NCBI RefSeq assembly: GCF_009789675.1
Contig: NZ_CP046916.1
Span: 1,116,001 to 1,180,000, forward strand
Source: Paraburkholderia acidisoli
GTDB taxonomy: Bacteria; Pseudomonadota; Gammaproteobacteria; Burkholderiales; Burkholderiaceae
Reading direction: 5' to 3'
Length of the DNA: 64,000 nt
Shown here: positions 46,797 to 55,315 of the stretch, piece by piece
How the letters are laid out: each line of letters starts with the position of its first letter
Position numbering within the stretch: the first letter of the stretch is position 1
Made by a program: the position numbers and the translations under genes
Notes under the pieces: model-generated
The model's database searches: none
Told to the model about the DNA's origin: nothing
The model's input: the letters and a program-made list of their open reading frames with translations, nothing else

Positions 46797-49334
46797 TCAA
46801 AACGCCGCGCGGCGATCGCGCGTGCGCGGCATGGTCTCGGCGGGCGCGGGCCGCGCGAGCAGGAAACCCTGCGCGCGGTGACAGCCGATCTCGCGCAGGA
46901 ACGCGAGCTGGCGCGGCGTTTCCACGCCTTCGGCCACGACCGTCACGCCGAGCGAGCGTCCCATCGCCACGATCGCGCGCACGATCGAACGGTCGCGCGC
47001 CGTGTGTTCGTGCTCGTCGTCGGCGGGCGCGGTCTCGGGCATCTGCGCGAGAAACGAGCGGTCGACCTTGAGCGTGTCCACGGGCAGCGACTGCAGATAC
47101 TTGAACGACGAATAGCCGGTGCCGAAATCGTCGATGGCGAGACTGATGCCGCGCGCGGCCAGTTCGTGCAGCAGCGCCTCGACCCCGCCGCGGCTCGACG
47201 TCATCGCCATGCTCTCGACGAGTTCGAGCTGCAGCCGCGCGGCGGGCAGGCAGGTTTCGCTCAGGATTGTCGTGAGCTGATGCAGAAAGCCGTCGTGCAG
47301 GCATTGGCGCGCCGAAAGATTCACGCTGATGCGCCCGAAGTCGAAGCCTTCGTCGAGCCACGCGCGCGCCTGGCGGCACGCCTCGCGCAACACCCACGCG
47401 CCGAGCGGGACGATCAATGAGGATTCCTCGGCAATCGGAATGAACTGGTCGGGCGGCACGAGGCCGCGGCGCGGATGCTGCCAGCGCACCAGCGCCTCGA
47501 TGTTGGTGAGCGCGCCGCTCGCCACGTCGAATTCGGGTTGATAGTGCAGCACGAGTTCGCCGGCTTCGAGCGCGTGATGCAGCTCGCTTTCGAGCACGAT
47601 GCGCTCCATCGCCGAGGACGTCATGGGCGCCGCGAAAAAGCGGAAGTTGTTCTTGCCCGCGTCCTTCGCCTCGTACATCGCGCGGTCGGCCTGCATGAGC
47701 AGCGCGCGCGGATCCACGGCATCGTCGGGATACATGCTGATGCCGATGCTCGGCGTGACGAACAGCAATTGCTCGCCGATATGCATGGCCGCGCCCACGC
47801 GCGCGAGCAGCGACTGCGCGATCTGCCCCACATGGCGGATGTCCTCGATATCCTCGATCAGCAGCGTGAATTCGTCGCCGCCCAGCCGCGCCACGGTATC
47901 GGTTTCGCGCACCGCTTCGCCCAGGCGCCGCGCGATCACCGTGAGCGCTTCGTCGCCCACGCCGTGGCCCATCGTGTCGTTGATGAGCTTGAAGCGGTCG
48001 AGGTCGAGAAACAGCACCGCCACGCGCTTGCCCGACCGGCGCGCCCGCGCGAGCGACAGCGAGAGACGCTCGGTGAAAAGCGTGCGGTTGGGCAGACCGG
48101 TGAGCGCGTCGTGGGTGGCGAGATAGCTCAGGCGCTCCTCGGTTTCGCGGCGCTGCGTGATGTCGGCGAAGATCGCGGCGTAGTGCGTGCGGCGCCCGGC
48201 CGGATCGCAAATGCTGGAGATCGTCAGGTATTCGAGGTAGAGCGTGCCGTCCTTGCGGCGATTCCAGATTTCGCCTTTCCAGTGGCCCTGCTGATGCAGG
48301 CTGCGCCACAGCGCCTGATAGAACGCGCGGTTCTGGCGCCCGGAACCGAGCAGGCTCGCGTTGCGGCCCACGGCGTCTTGCGGGGTGTAGCCGGTGAGGC
48401 GCGTGAAGGCGGGATTCACGCGCTCGATCATGCCGTCGAGGTCGGTGATCATCACGCCGTCGAGCGTGGATTCGACTACCTGATCGGCGAGCCGCAGGTT
48501 CGCGCGCGAGGCGTTCAGCGCGTCGTCGCGTTCGCGCAGCGCGCTCTGCAATTCGCGCACGAATTCGTCTTCGATGTCGTGCAGGATGTGCGAGAGATCG
48601 AGCAGGCCGACAAGGCTGCCGTCATCGGCGATCACCCCCACGTGGCGCATACGATGCTCGACCAGATACTGGCGCGCGGCGTACAGGCTTTGCGCCTGCG
48701 CGAGCGAGCGCAGCGGCCGGCTCGCGCGCGCCCCCACCGCGCCGTCGAGCGCGCCCGCCGCCGCGTGGCGCACCACGTCGCGCTCGGTCACGATGCCGTA
48801 GTCGCCTTCGGCATAACGCACGACGAGCGCCGTGAGCCGCCGCGCGCGCATGCGCCGCATGGCGTCGCGCATGGGCGTGTGCGCCGCCACCACGAGCGGC
48901 ATGGCCGCGTTCACCGAGCCGACCGTCTTGAGCCGCAGAAAGCATTCGAGGCCCTGATTCATGACGAGATCGGTTTGCGTGACGATGCCGAGCGCGCGGC
49001 CCGCGCCATCCACGACGAGACAGTGGCGGATGCCCTCGCGCTTGAAACGCAGCGCCGCGTCGCGCAGCCGCGTCGTGGCGGGCATGGCGCGCACGGGCTG
49101 GCTCATGGCCGCGCGAATGGGGCGCGCGAGCGCCGCGCCGTCTTCGCCGAGCGCGAGCGCGTCGTGCTCCGTCCAGATGCCGACAGGCCGCCCCTGCTCC
49201 GTCACGACGATGGCGCTGTAGCGCCGCTCCGCCATGAGTCGCGCGGCTTCGCGGATGGGCACGTCGGGGCCGCACGCGAGCGGCGGCCCGGAAAGGAGCT
49301 GACCGATTTCCAGGTCAAGCGTGTGGTGTTGCAT
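46797..49334 (-). CDS. CBS-CBS-PAS-GGDEF-EAL c-di-GMP signalling protein
   Basis: 845 residues, cytoplasmic. Four CBS motifs occupy residues about 13-255 (two Bateman modules) and likely bind adenine nucleotides. A PAS domain at about 280-395 contains [20 protein letters not shown]. The GGDEF domain follows, with an intact GGDEF at 485-489 and an inhibitory RxxD site (RETD) exactly five residues before it. The EAL domain starts [11 protein letters not shown] (EAL at 613-615) and keeps DDFGTGYSS and AEGVET. Both cyclase and phosphodiesterase signatures are intact, so it is possibly bifunctional. Four CBS motifs in front of a PAS-GGDEF-EAL module is an uncommon sensory input, suggesting coupling of c-di-GMP to energy charge. 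Likely operon with the small protein and the chemoreceptor. Confidence 0.95.
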   Translation of the reverse strand: MQHHTLDLEIGQLLSGPPLACGPDVPIREAARLMAERRYSAIVVTEQGRPVGIWTEHDALALGEDGAALARPIRAAMSQPVRAMPATTRLRDAALRFKREGIRHCLVVDGAGRALGIVTQTDLVMNQGLECFLRLKTVGSVNAAMPLVVAAHTPMRDAMRRMRARRLTALVVRYAEGDYGIVTERDVVRHAAAGALDGAVGARASRPLRSLAQAQSLYAARQYLVEHRMRHVGVIADDGSLVGLLDLSHILHDIEDEFVRELQSALRERDDALNASRANLRLADQVVESTLDGVMITDLDGMIERVNPAFTRLTGYTPQDAVGRNASLLGSGRQNRAFYQALWRSLHQQGHWKGEIWNRRKDGTLYLEYLTISSICDPAGRRTHYAAIFADITQRRETEERLSYLATHDALTGLPNRTLFTERLSLSLARARRSGKRVAVLFLDLDRFKLINDTMGHGVGDEALTVIARRLGEAVRETDTVARLGGDEFTLLIEDIEDIRHVGQIAQSLLARVGAAMHIGEQLLFVTPSIGISMYPDDAVDPRALLMQADRAMYEAKDAGKNNFRFFAAPMTSSAMERIVLESELHHALEAGELVLHYQPEFDVASGALTNIEALVRWQHPRRGLVPPDQFIPIAEESSLIVPLGAWVLREACRQARAWLDEGFDFGRISVNLSARQCLHDGFLHQLTTILSETCLPAARLQLELVESMAMTSSRGGVEALLHELAARGISLAIDDFGTGYSSFKYLQSLPVDTLKVDRSFLAQMPETAPADDEHEHTARDRSIVRAIVAMGRSLGVTVVAEGVETPRQLAFLREIGCHRAQGFLLARPAPAETMPRTRDRRAAF

Positions 49335-49524
49335 GTTGCGCCCCGAACCGCACTGCTAGTCGCACGGCAATCGCTTTATGAGATAGCGAAACCGTAGCAG
49401 TGCGCGCTCACTATTCGCATGACCTAGATCAAGTTTACGGCGCTTGGCGCGGGGCAATCGTTTGCGAAACCACAACCCGGGTGCGCGACAAATCGCGCGT
49501 TGACGGAACTCGTTCGACGCGGAA

Positions 49525-50412
49525 TCAAATGCCGGTTTTGGCCCATTCCGCCGCCAGCCAGTCGACCAGCGCCTTCACGCGCGCGAGCTTCATGCGGCGG
49601 CGCGGAATGTAGGCCTTGAACCAGTTTTCCTGCGCCGCGAACTCGGGCAGCAGCGTGACGAGCTCGCCGGTTTCGAGGCTCGGCGCGGCCACGTAGCGCG
49701 GCAGCAGCGCGACGCCCAGCCCGGCGCGCGTGGCCGTGAGCAGCGTGAGGTTGTCGTCGGCGAGCAGGCGCGGCGCGACATCGACGGAAACCATGCCGCG
49801 GCTCGACTCGAAATTCCAGTTCGTGCCCGTGGCCGCGAACACGAGACACGGATGCGCGACGAGTTCGCGCGGATGCGTGAGCGGCTTGTTCGCGGCAACC
49901 CAGGCGGGCGCGGCGCACAACAGCGGCTCGACGGGCCGCAGCGGCACGTCGAGCACGCCTTCGTAGCTCGAAAGCCGCCCGCTGATCGCGAGGTCGAAGC
50001 CGCTTTCGGCGGGGTTCGCCGAATGATCGACGAGCGAAATCTCCATCGTGATGCGCGGATGCTGCTCGAGAAACGAGCAGAACGCGGGCGCGAGCGAGCG
50101 GATCGCGAGCGTGGTGGGCGCCATCACGCGCAAGTGGCCTTCGAGCTTGACCGAATCGCGTTCCACCGACGCCACGAGTTCCTCGAAGTCGCCGACGAGA
50201 TCGGCCGCGCGGCCATAAAAGCGCTCGCCCGCCTCGGTCAGCACGACGCGCCGCGTGCTGCGGTCGAACAGTTTCGTGTTGAGTTCGCGCTCCAGTTGCG
50301 CGATGCGCTTCGCGACCACCGAAGGCACGACATCGAGCTGATGCGCGGCCTCCGTGAAACTGCCGCAGCGCACCACGGCGACCAGCGTGCGCACGTGCGT
50401 GATGACGTCCAC
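49525..50412 (-). CDS. LysR-type regulator divergent from reductase-Rieske genes
   Basis: 295 residues from a GTG at 50412 preceded by GAGGAGGAG; the in-frame ATG at 50445 has no good ribosome site. The N-terminal winged helix includes ITHVRTLVAVVRCGSFTEAA and VPSVVAKRIAQLERELNTKL. The C-terminal half is a periplasmic-binding-protein-like effector domain (MEISLVDHSANPAESGFDLA and TRAGLGVALLPRYVA). It belongs to the CrgA-like subgroup of LysR proteins. It is divergent from the aromatic reductase and oxygenase genes, with three copies of TTTGCNTCAAT in the gap, so it probably controls them in response to the aromatic substrate. Confidence 0.92.
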   Translation of the reverse strand: MDVITHVRTLVAVVRCGSFTEAAHQLDVVPSVVAKRIAQLERELNTKLFDRSTRRVVLTEAGERFYGRAADLVGDFEELVASVERDSVKLEGHLRVMAPTTLAIRSLAPAFCSFLEQHPRITMEISLVDHSANPAESGFDLAISGRLSSYEGVLDVPLRPVEPLLCAAPAWVAANKPLTHPRELVAHPCLVFAATGTNWNFESSRGMVSVDVAPRLLADDNLTLLTATRAGLGVALLPRYVAAPSLETGELVTLLPEFAAQENWFKAYIPRRRMKLARVKALVDWLAAEWAKTGI

Positions 50413-50490
50413 GTCTCCTCCTCGTTGTGTTGTTCGGTGCGACATCGCCTGCTGCGTCGCCCGCTGGGTTGTCCGCTGCGTCGCCCGTCG

Positions 50491-50555
50491 ATTGATGCAA
50501 AAAATCGATCTCAGATACGCCGGATTTGCGTCAATCGTTCTTGATTTGCCTCAAT
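50491..50555. promoter_or_regulatory. Three TTTGCNTCAAT motifs (candidate LysR operators)
   Basis: One inverted copy (ATTGATGCAAA, 50491-50501) and two direct copies (TTTGCGTCAAT 50525-50535 and TTTGCCTCAAT 50545-50555), the last two exactly 20 bp apart. They lie between the LysR gene and the reductase gene. Confidence 0.5.
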
Positions 50556-50697
50556 ACAATACCAGACATCCAATGCCGCGACGGCCGCCGGGGAAGCTCC
50601 GAACGCCCACATCGGCACATGCGTCGGCAAATCCGTCGGCAAAAAAACATCGCAATGGCACACGGCCCCACGAACCGACCGTGCCGCAGGAGACAGC

Positions 50698-51714
50698 ATG
50701 GCAAGAAGCAATTTCCCGGTCGAAGTCACGCGCGTGCGGCAACTCACGCCGCGCGTGCGCGAATATCTGCTGACTTCCGTCGATGGCCGGCCGTTGCCCG
50801 AATACGGTCCTGGCGCGCACGTCGCCGTGCACACGGTGTCGCCCGAGCGCGGTTTGATCGTGCGCCACTACTCGCTCGTGGGCGGCGGCGGGATTGGTGA
50901 AAGCGGCCAGCGCGGCGAAGACGGCGACGATCCGCGCCACACGTATCGCATCGCCGTGCAGAAAGACAGCGAACGGCGCGGCTCCGCGCATATCCACCGC
51001 AGCTTCGAGCCCGGCTTGCGCATCGAGATCGGGCCGCCCACCAACAACTTTCCGCTCGAACGCACGAGCGCGCCCGTGCTGCTGCTCGCGGGCGGGATCG
51101 GCATCACGCCGATTTTTTCGATGGCGCGCAGTCTCGCGCGGCGGCACCGGCCCTTTCGCGTGGTCTACGCGGGCCGCAACCGCCACGAGATGGCGTATCA
51201 CGACGAACTCGCGCGGCTCGCCGGCAACGCCACGACGAACGCCGCCACGTTCCACTACAGCGACACGGCCGGTCAGCTCGACCTCGCGGCGCTGCTGGGC
51301 GCGCAAGCGGCCGGCACGCTCGTCTACGTGTGCGGTCCGGCGGGCATGGTCGACGCCACGCACGCGGCGGGCAGCGCGCTCGGCTGGGACGCCGCGCGCA
51401 TTCGCAGCGAGCGGTTCGGCGCGCAACGCCCCGCCGCGGCCCGCGCCTTCGACGTGCATCTGCGCCGCAGCGGCCGCACGGTGCACGTGAGCGAGGACGC
51501 CAGCATTCTCGACGCGCTCAACGCCGCGGGCGTGCCCGTGCTGTGGGATTGCCGGCGCGGCGAATGCGGGCTGTGCCCGCTCGCCGTGGTGGAACGCGAC
51601 GGCCCGCTCGAGCATCACGACCGCTATCTCACCGACGAAGACAAGGCCGCGGGCGACACGCTGTGCATCTGCGTTTCGCGCACCTGCGGCACGGCGCTCA
51701 CGCTCGACGCCTGA
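50698..51714 (+). CDS. Oxygenase reductase component (FNR fold + plant-type 2Fe-2S, VanB-like)
   Basis: 338 residues. The N-terminal flavin domain (LTPRVREYLLTSVDGRPL, RHYSLVG for FMN binding) and NAD-binding domain (VLLLAGGIGITPIFSMARSL, VYVCGPAGM) are followed by a C-terminal ferredoxin with the C-x4-C-x2-C pattern (CRRGECGLCPLAV) and a distant Cys (DTLCICVSR). This order, FMN-NAD-2Fe2S, is that of phthalate dioxygenase reductase and VanB. It passes electrons from NADH to the Rieske oxygenase encoded 62 bp downstream. AGGAG precedes the ATG. Confidence 0.93.
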   Translation: MARSNFPVEVTRVRQLTPRVREYLLTSVDGRPLPEYGPGAHVAVHTVSPERGLIVRHYSLVGGGGIGESGQRGEDGDDPRHTYRIAVQKDSERRGSAHIHRSFEPGLRIEIGPPTNNFPLERTSAPVLLLAGGIGITPIFSMARSLARRHRPFRVVYAGRNRHEMAYHDELARLAGNATTNAATFHYSDTAGQLDLAALLGAQAAGTLVYVCGPAGMVDATHAAGSALGWDAARIRSERFGAQRPAAARAFDVHLRRSGRTVHVSEDASILDALNAAGVPVLWDCRRGECGLCPLAVVERDGPLEHHDRYLTDEDKAAGDTLCICVSRTCGTALTLDA

Positions 51715-51776
51715 CCCGCCACGACACGCCGCGACACGCCGCCCCCTGCCCGCACCCCACTCAAACGGAGACCTCG

Positions 51777-52967
51777 ATGACCGCCACTCCCGCCATCGCC
51801 CGCGCCGAATCGCTGCACGACTACGACGTGCCCGGCTTCACGCCCGGCGGTTTCGCCGACCACGCCACGCCGCTCGTGCGCGACTGCTGGTACGTGGCCG
51901 CCACGGGCGGCGAAGTCACGCGCGAGATCATGAGCCGCCGCTTGCTGGGCGTCGATGTCGCGCTCTACCGCACGCTCGCGGGCAACGTCGCGGCGGTGCG
52001 CAACCGCTGCCCGCACCGCTCGTTTCCGCTCGCGAAGGGCAAGCTCGTGGGCGACATTCTCATGTGCGGCTATCACGGCATGCAGTTCGATCCTGCGGGG
52101 CGCTGCGTGAACATGCCCGCCATGCCGATCGTGCCGACCAACGCCAGCGTGCGCAGCTTTCCCACCGCCGAACGCGGGCCGCTCGTGTGGATCTGGATGG
52201 GCGACCCCGAACGCGCCGACGAGCAACTCATCCCCGACACGGGCTGGCTCAGCGACCCCGCGTGGAAGAGCGTGGGCGACACGTTTCATCTGCGCTCGGA
52301 CTATGTGTCCATGCACGAAAACCTGCTCGACCAGACGCACTTTCCGTTTCTGCATCCGGGCGCGATCGGCACGCCCGAGTACGCGCGCTCGCGCCTGAAG
52401 GTGCGCGTGGAGGGCAACGCCGTGGTGATCGACCGCGAGTTGCGCAACTCGCCGCCGCCCGCCGTCTACGGCGTGCCCACGGGACTGATGGGCCAGCCCG
52501 TCGACCGCTTCTCGGACGCGCGCTTCGTTTCGCCCGCGCTGCACACGGCCTACGCGCGCATCGTGGACAACGCGGATGCGAGCGGCACGCCGCGCACGTA
52601 TCGCTTCAACATCACGCACGTGTTCACGCCCGAGACAAACGGCAGCATCCACTACTGGTGGTTCAACAGCCGCAACTTCAATCTCGACGACACGGCCGCC
52701 GACGACTGGCTCTACGCGGCCTCGACGAAGGCCTACCAGGAAGACGTGGACGCGCTCGAATGGATCTTGTCGACAGTGCAATCGGACACCGAACCGCAGT
52801 TCGACCTGAACTTCGCGCCCGACAAACCCGGCTTGCTGATGCGGCAGATTCTGTACCGGCTCGCGGCGCAAGAAACAGGCGCCACCGCCTCGACTCACGC
52901 CGATGCGCCCGCCGCGACGCCGGATTGCGACGCGGCCGCGGCGGCCGCCTGCGCGCGCAAGGCTTGA
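51777..52967 (+). CDS. Rieske non-haem iron oxygenase alpha subunit (VanA/phthalate-type)
   Basis: 396 residues from the ATG at 51777 (GGAG 7 nt upstream). The frame is open further 5', but that part is the reductase gene read out of phase. The Rieske centre is C-x-H-x17-C-x2-H in RNRCPHRSFPLAKG and ILMCGYHGMQFD. The mononuclear iron site is in MHENLLDQTHFPFLHPG. It acts with the reductase as a two-component (class IA) oxygenase. Candidate reactions are O-demethylation of a methoxybenzoate (vanillate or syringate) or ring hydroxylation of a phthalate- or hydroxybenzoate-like acid. The nearby LigAB enzymes would open the resulting catechol acid. The C-terminus is Ala-rich. Confidence 0.92.
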   Translation: MTATPAIARAESLHDYDVPGFTPGGFADHATPLVRDCWYVAATGGEVTREIMSRRLLGVDVALYRTLAGNVAAVRNRCPHRSFPLAKGKLVGDILMCGYHGMQFDPAGRCVNMPAMPIVPTNASVRSFPTAERGPLVWIWMGDPERADEQLIPDTGWLSDPAWKSVGDTFHLRSDYVSMHENLLDQTHFPFLHPGAIGTPEYARSRLKVRVEGNAVVIDRELRNSPPPAVYGVPTGLMGQPVDRFSDARFVSPALHTAYARIVDNADASGTPRTYRFNITHVFTPETNGSIHYWWFNSRNFNLDDTAADDWLYAASTKAYQEDVDALEWILSTVQSDTEPQFDLNFAPDKPGLLMRQILYRLAAQETGATASTHADAPAATPDCDAAAAAACARKA

Positions 52968-52980
52968 GGTCGCGGCAGCG

Positions 52981-53739
52981 TCAGGCTTCGTCGATGGCGG
53001 GCGCGCCGGCGTTGACGGCGGCACGCTCGCCCACGGTGCGCGTGCGCAGGTCGATACGCCCCTGTTCGCCGAGCCAGAGAATGTTCTTTTTGGCCACGTT
53101 GGCGTGCTCCTGCATGAGCGCCTCGGCACGGCCGCTTTGTCCCGCCTCGATCGCCTCGACGATCAAACGGTGCTGCATATGCGCGAGAAAGTAGAACTGG
53201 TACTGCGAGGGCGAAAGCTGGCCCGGCCGCGTTTCCACCGCGACCGCGCCCGCCGCCGCGAACGGCAGGCGGTCGTTGGTGGCGATGGCGGCGGCGAGCG
53301 CGCCGTTGCCCGCGCCTTCGATGATGAGCGTGTGGAACTTGCGGTTCATCGCCTCGAAAAGCTGGTCGTCGCCGGCCGCGATATGGCCTTTTTCGAGCAG
53401 CGCGTCGCCGGCCGCGAGACAGTCGGCGAAACCGCGCCGCACCGCCTCGCCGGGGCGATTTTCGGCCAGCGTGCGCGCCGCCACGCCTTCGAGCGCGCCG
53501 CGCACGGCAATGGCATCGGTGATGTCCTTCATCGTGAAGTTGCGCACGTGGTAACCGCGTTTCTGCCCGCCCACGATCAGCCCCTCGGCCGCCAGCACCG
53601 CGAGCGCGAAGCGCACCGGCGTGCGCGAGATGCCGAGCTGTTCCGAAAGTGGCACTTCGAGGATGCGCTGCCCGGCCTCCAGCTTGCCCGCGAGGATCAT
53701 CTCGCGCAGCGTCGAAACGACTTTCGATTCCTGACTCAT
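52981..53739 (-). CDS. GntR-family regulator (FadR/VanR subfamily, FCD domain)
   Basis: 252 residues. The N-terminal winged helix has STLREMILAGKLEAGQRILE and LSEQLGISRTPVRFALAVLAAEGLI. The C-terminal FCD ligand domain has AIAVRGALEGVAARTLAENR and FHTLIIEGAGNGALAA, with the His residues that bind metal in this group. It sits convergently 13 bp from the Rieske gene and divergently from ligB. Three copies of TGGATACAT lie in the divergent gap. VanR-like GntR proteins repress aromatic O-demethylation or ring-cleavage genes and are released by the substrate. Confidence 0.93.
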   Translation of the reverse strand: MSQESKVVSTLREMILAGKLEAGQRILEVPLSEQLGISRTPVRFALAVLAAEGLIVGGQKRGYHVRNFTMKDITDAIAVRGALEGVAARTLAENRPGEAVRRGFADCLAAGDALLEKGHIAAGDDQLFEAMNRKFHTLIIEGAGNGALAAAIATNDRLPFAAAGAVAVETRPGQLSPSQYQFYFLAHMQHRLIVEAIEAGQSGRAEALMQEHANVAKKNILWLGEQGRIDLRTRTVGERAAVNAGAPAIDEA

Positions 53740-53759
53740 GTTCGCCTGTCTCCGTTGCG

Positions 53760-53900
53760 TGGATACATTTTACCTGCGCGCGGATCGTATAAATGTATCC
53801 ATCGTAGAAAATCTCCACGTGGAGACACGGGTTAACCACCATGAAATCAACGTGTACAGCCGTCCCATCAAGTTTTATGATTTCTTCATGGATACATTAT
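53760..53900. promoter_or_regulatory. Three TGGATACATT motifs (candidate GntR operators)
   Basis: TGGATACATTT (53760-53770), its inverse AAATGTATCCA (53791-53801) and TGGATACATTA (53889-53899) flank the divergent GntR/ligB promoters. Each fits the near-palindrome ATGNATNCAT or a close variant. Confidence 0.6.
53812..53825. promoter_or_regulatory. Perfect 14-bp palindrome in the GntR/ligB gap
   Basis: TCTCCACGTGGAGA is a perfect inverted repeat centred between the two outer TGGATACAT sites. It is unlike those motifs, so it may bind a second regulator. Confidence 0.45.
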
Positions 53901-53943
53901 CGCTGAAGCGAAATGATCCGGACCTCGAATTGACGGAGTGGAA

Positions 53944-54858
53944 ATGGCAAAGATAGTGGGAGGCATCGGCACGTCGCATGTGCCGACGATCGGCGCGGCG
54001 TACGACGCGCGGCGGCAGCAGGACCCGGCGTGGGCGCCGCTGTTCGAAGGCTACGTGCCGGTGGCCGAGTGGCTCGCGCGCGTGCAGCCCGACGTGCTCG
54101 TGATGTTCTACAACGATCACGCGAACAGCTTCTTCTTCGACTGCTACCCGACCTTCGCGATCGGCGTGTCGCCCGAGTTCGAAATGGCCGACGAAGGCGC
54201 GGGCCGCCGCCCGCTGCCGAACATCCAGGGCCATCCGGCGCTGGCCGCGCACATGGTGGACAGCCTCGTCACCGACGAATTCGACATGTGCACCTTCCAG
54301 GAGCGCGCGCTCGATCACGGCTGCAACTCGCCGCTCGCGCTGATGTGGCCGCACGTGCCCGCGTGGCCCGGCGCGATCGTGCCGATCGAGATCAACGTGC
54401 TCCAGCATCCGCTGCCCACGCCCGCGCGCTGCTTCAAGCTCGGCCAGGCGGTGCGCCGCGCGATCGAGTCGTATCCCGACGCGAACCTCAAGGTCGCGGT
54501 GATCGGCACGGGCGGCCTCTCGCACCAGATTCACGGCGAACGCACCGGCTTCAACAACACGGAATGGGACCACGAATTCCTGCGCCTGATCGCGGAGGAT
54601 CCGCAGCAACTCGTGGCCATGCGGCACGCCGACTTCATGCGCCTCGGCGGCTCGGAAAGCGTGGAGGTCATCATGTGGCTCGCCATGCGCGCGGCGCTCG
54701 GCGAACGCGTGACCTGCATTCACCAGAACTACTATCTGCCGACCACGACCGCGATGGCCGTGACGGTGTACGAGCCAGCCGAAGCCACGCTGAACGAAGC
54801 CGCAGACGTGGAAAACGAGACGGCAAGCCCGCTGGCGAACACGGAGGTACACGCATGA
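53944..54858 (+). CDS. ligB: Class III extradiol dioxygenase, LigB-type catalytic subunit
   Basis: 304 residues from MAKIVGGIGTSHVP (53944; GGAG 6 nt upstream, better than the ATG two codons earlier). It matches the LigB catalytic subunit of protocatechuate 4,5-dioxygenase. Fe(II) ligands align as His12 in GTSHVP, His59 in MFYNDHANSFF and a Glu in GSESVEVIMW. A catalytic His sits in GTGGLSHQIHGERTGF. It cleaves the ring of a catechol acid (protocatechuate, gallate or 3-O-methylgallate are possibilities) with O2 in the cytoplasm. The stop overlaps the ligA-like start (ATGA). A GntR protein is divergent. Confidence 0.88.
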   Translation: MAKIVGGIGTSHVPTIGAAYDARRQQDPAWAPLFEGYVPVAEWLARVQPDVLVMFYNDHANSFFFDCYPTFAIGVSPEFEMADEGAGRRPLPNIQGHPALAAHMVDSLVTDEFDMCTFQERALDHGCNSPLALMWPHVPAWPGAIVPIEINVLQHPLPTPARCFKLGQAVRRAIESYPDANLKVAVIGTGGLSHQIHGERTGFNNTEWDHEFLRLIAEDPQQLVAMRHADFMRLGGSESVEVIMWLAMRAALGERVTCIHQNYYLPTTTAMAVTVYEPAEATLNEAADVENETASPLANTEVHA

Positions 54859-55214
54859 ATCCGCAACTGGCCGGCACCGAAGACCTGGGCGGCACCTATG
54901 TCTTCGACGTCACGCAAAGCGTGAAGACGATCCGCCTCAACCGCTTCTTCTGGATGCACCGCGAGCCCGCGTTCCGCGAGTTCGTGACGCGCGACCCGGA
55001 AGCCGCCTTCGCGCAACTCAAGCTCAGCGAGGAAGAACGCACGTTGATTCGCGAGCGCGACTGGCTCGGTCTGATCCGCTACGGCGTGACGTTCTTCGTG
55101 CTCGAAAAATTCGCGCGCGTGGTGAAAGTGTCGAACCTGCACGTGTACGCGTCGATGCGCGGCGAATCGCTCGAAGCGTTTCTGAAGACGCGGCGCGTGC
55201 CGGAATCGGCCTGA
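54855..55214 (+). CDS. ligA: LigA-type alpha subunit of the extradiol dioxygenase
   Basis: 119 residues, coupled to ligB by an ATGA overlap. It matches the small helical LigA subunit: QSVKTIRLNRFFWMHREPAF, LKLSEEERTLIRERDWLGLI and FVLEKFARVVKVSNLHVYAS. In the alpha2-beta2 enzyme LigA lids the LigB active site. Fused versions are known in gallate dioxygenases; here the two are separate chains, as in protocatechuate 4,5-dioxygenase. The order ligB-ligA is reversed from the Sphingobium arrangement. Confidence 0.9.
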   Translation: MNPQLAGTEDLGGTYVFDVTQSVKTIRLNRFFWMHREPAFREFVTRDPEAAFAQLKLSEEERTLIRERDWLGLIRYGVTFFVLEKFARVVKVSNLHVYASMRGESLEAFLKTRRVPESA

Positions 55215-55219
55215 TGTAT

Positions 55220-55277
55220 CTAACGTAGCGAACCTGTCGAACGCTATCGAAAGCGTCGCCGCTTCGTGCATCGTTAG
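55220..55277 (+). promoter_or_regulatory. Nested inverted repeats between ligA and the MFS gene
   Basis: An outer pair CTAACG (55220-55225)/CGTTAG (55272-55277) encloses an inner hairpin ACGCT/AGCGT (55241-55256). No U-tract follows, so this looks like an RNA processing, attenuation or operator element. Confidence 0.35.
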
Positions 55278-55315
55278 GAATATTAATTAAATCGAATGAC
55301 CCCAAGGAGACGACC

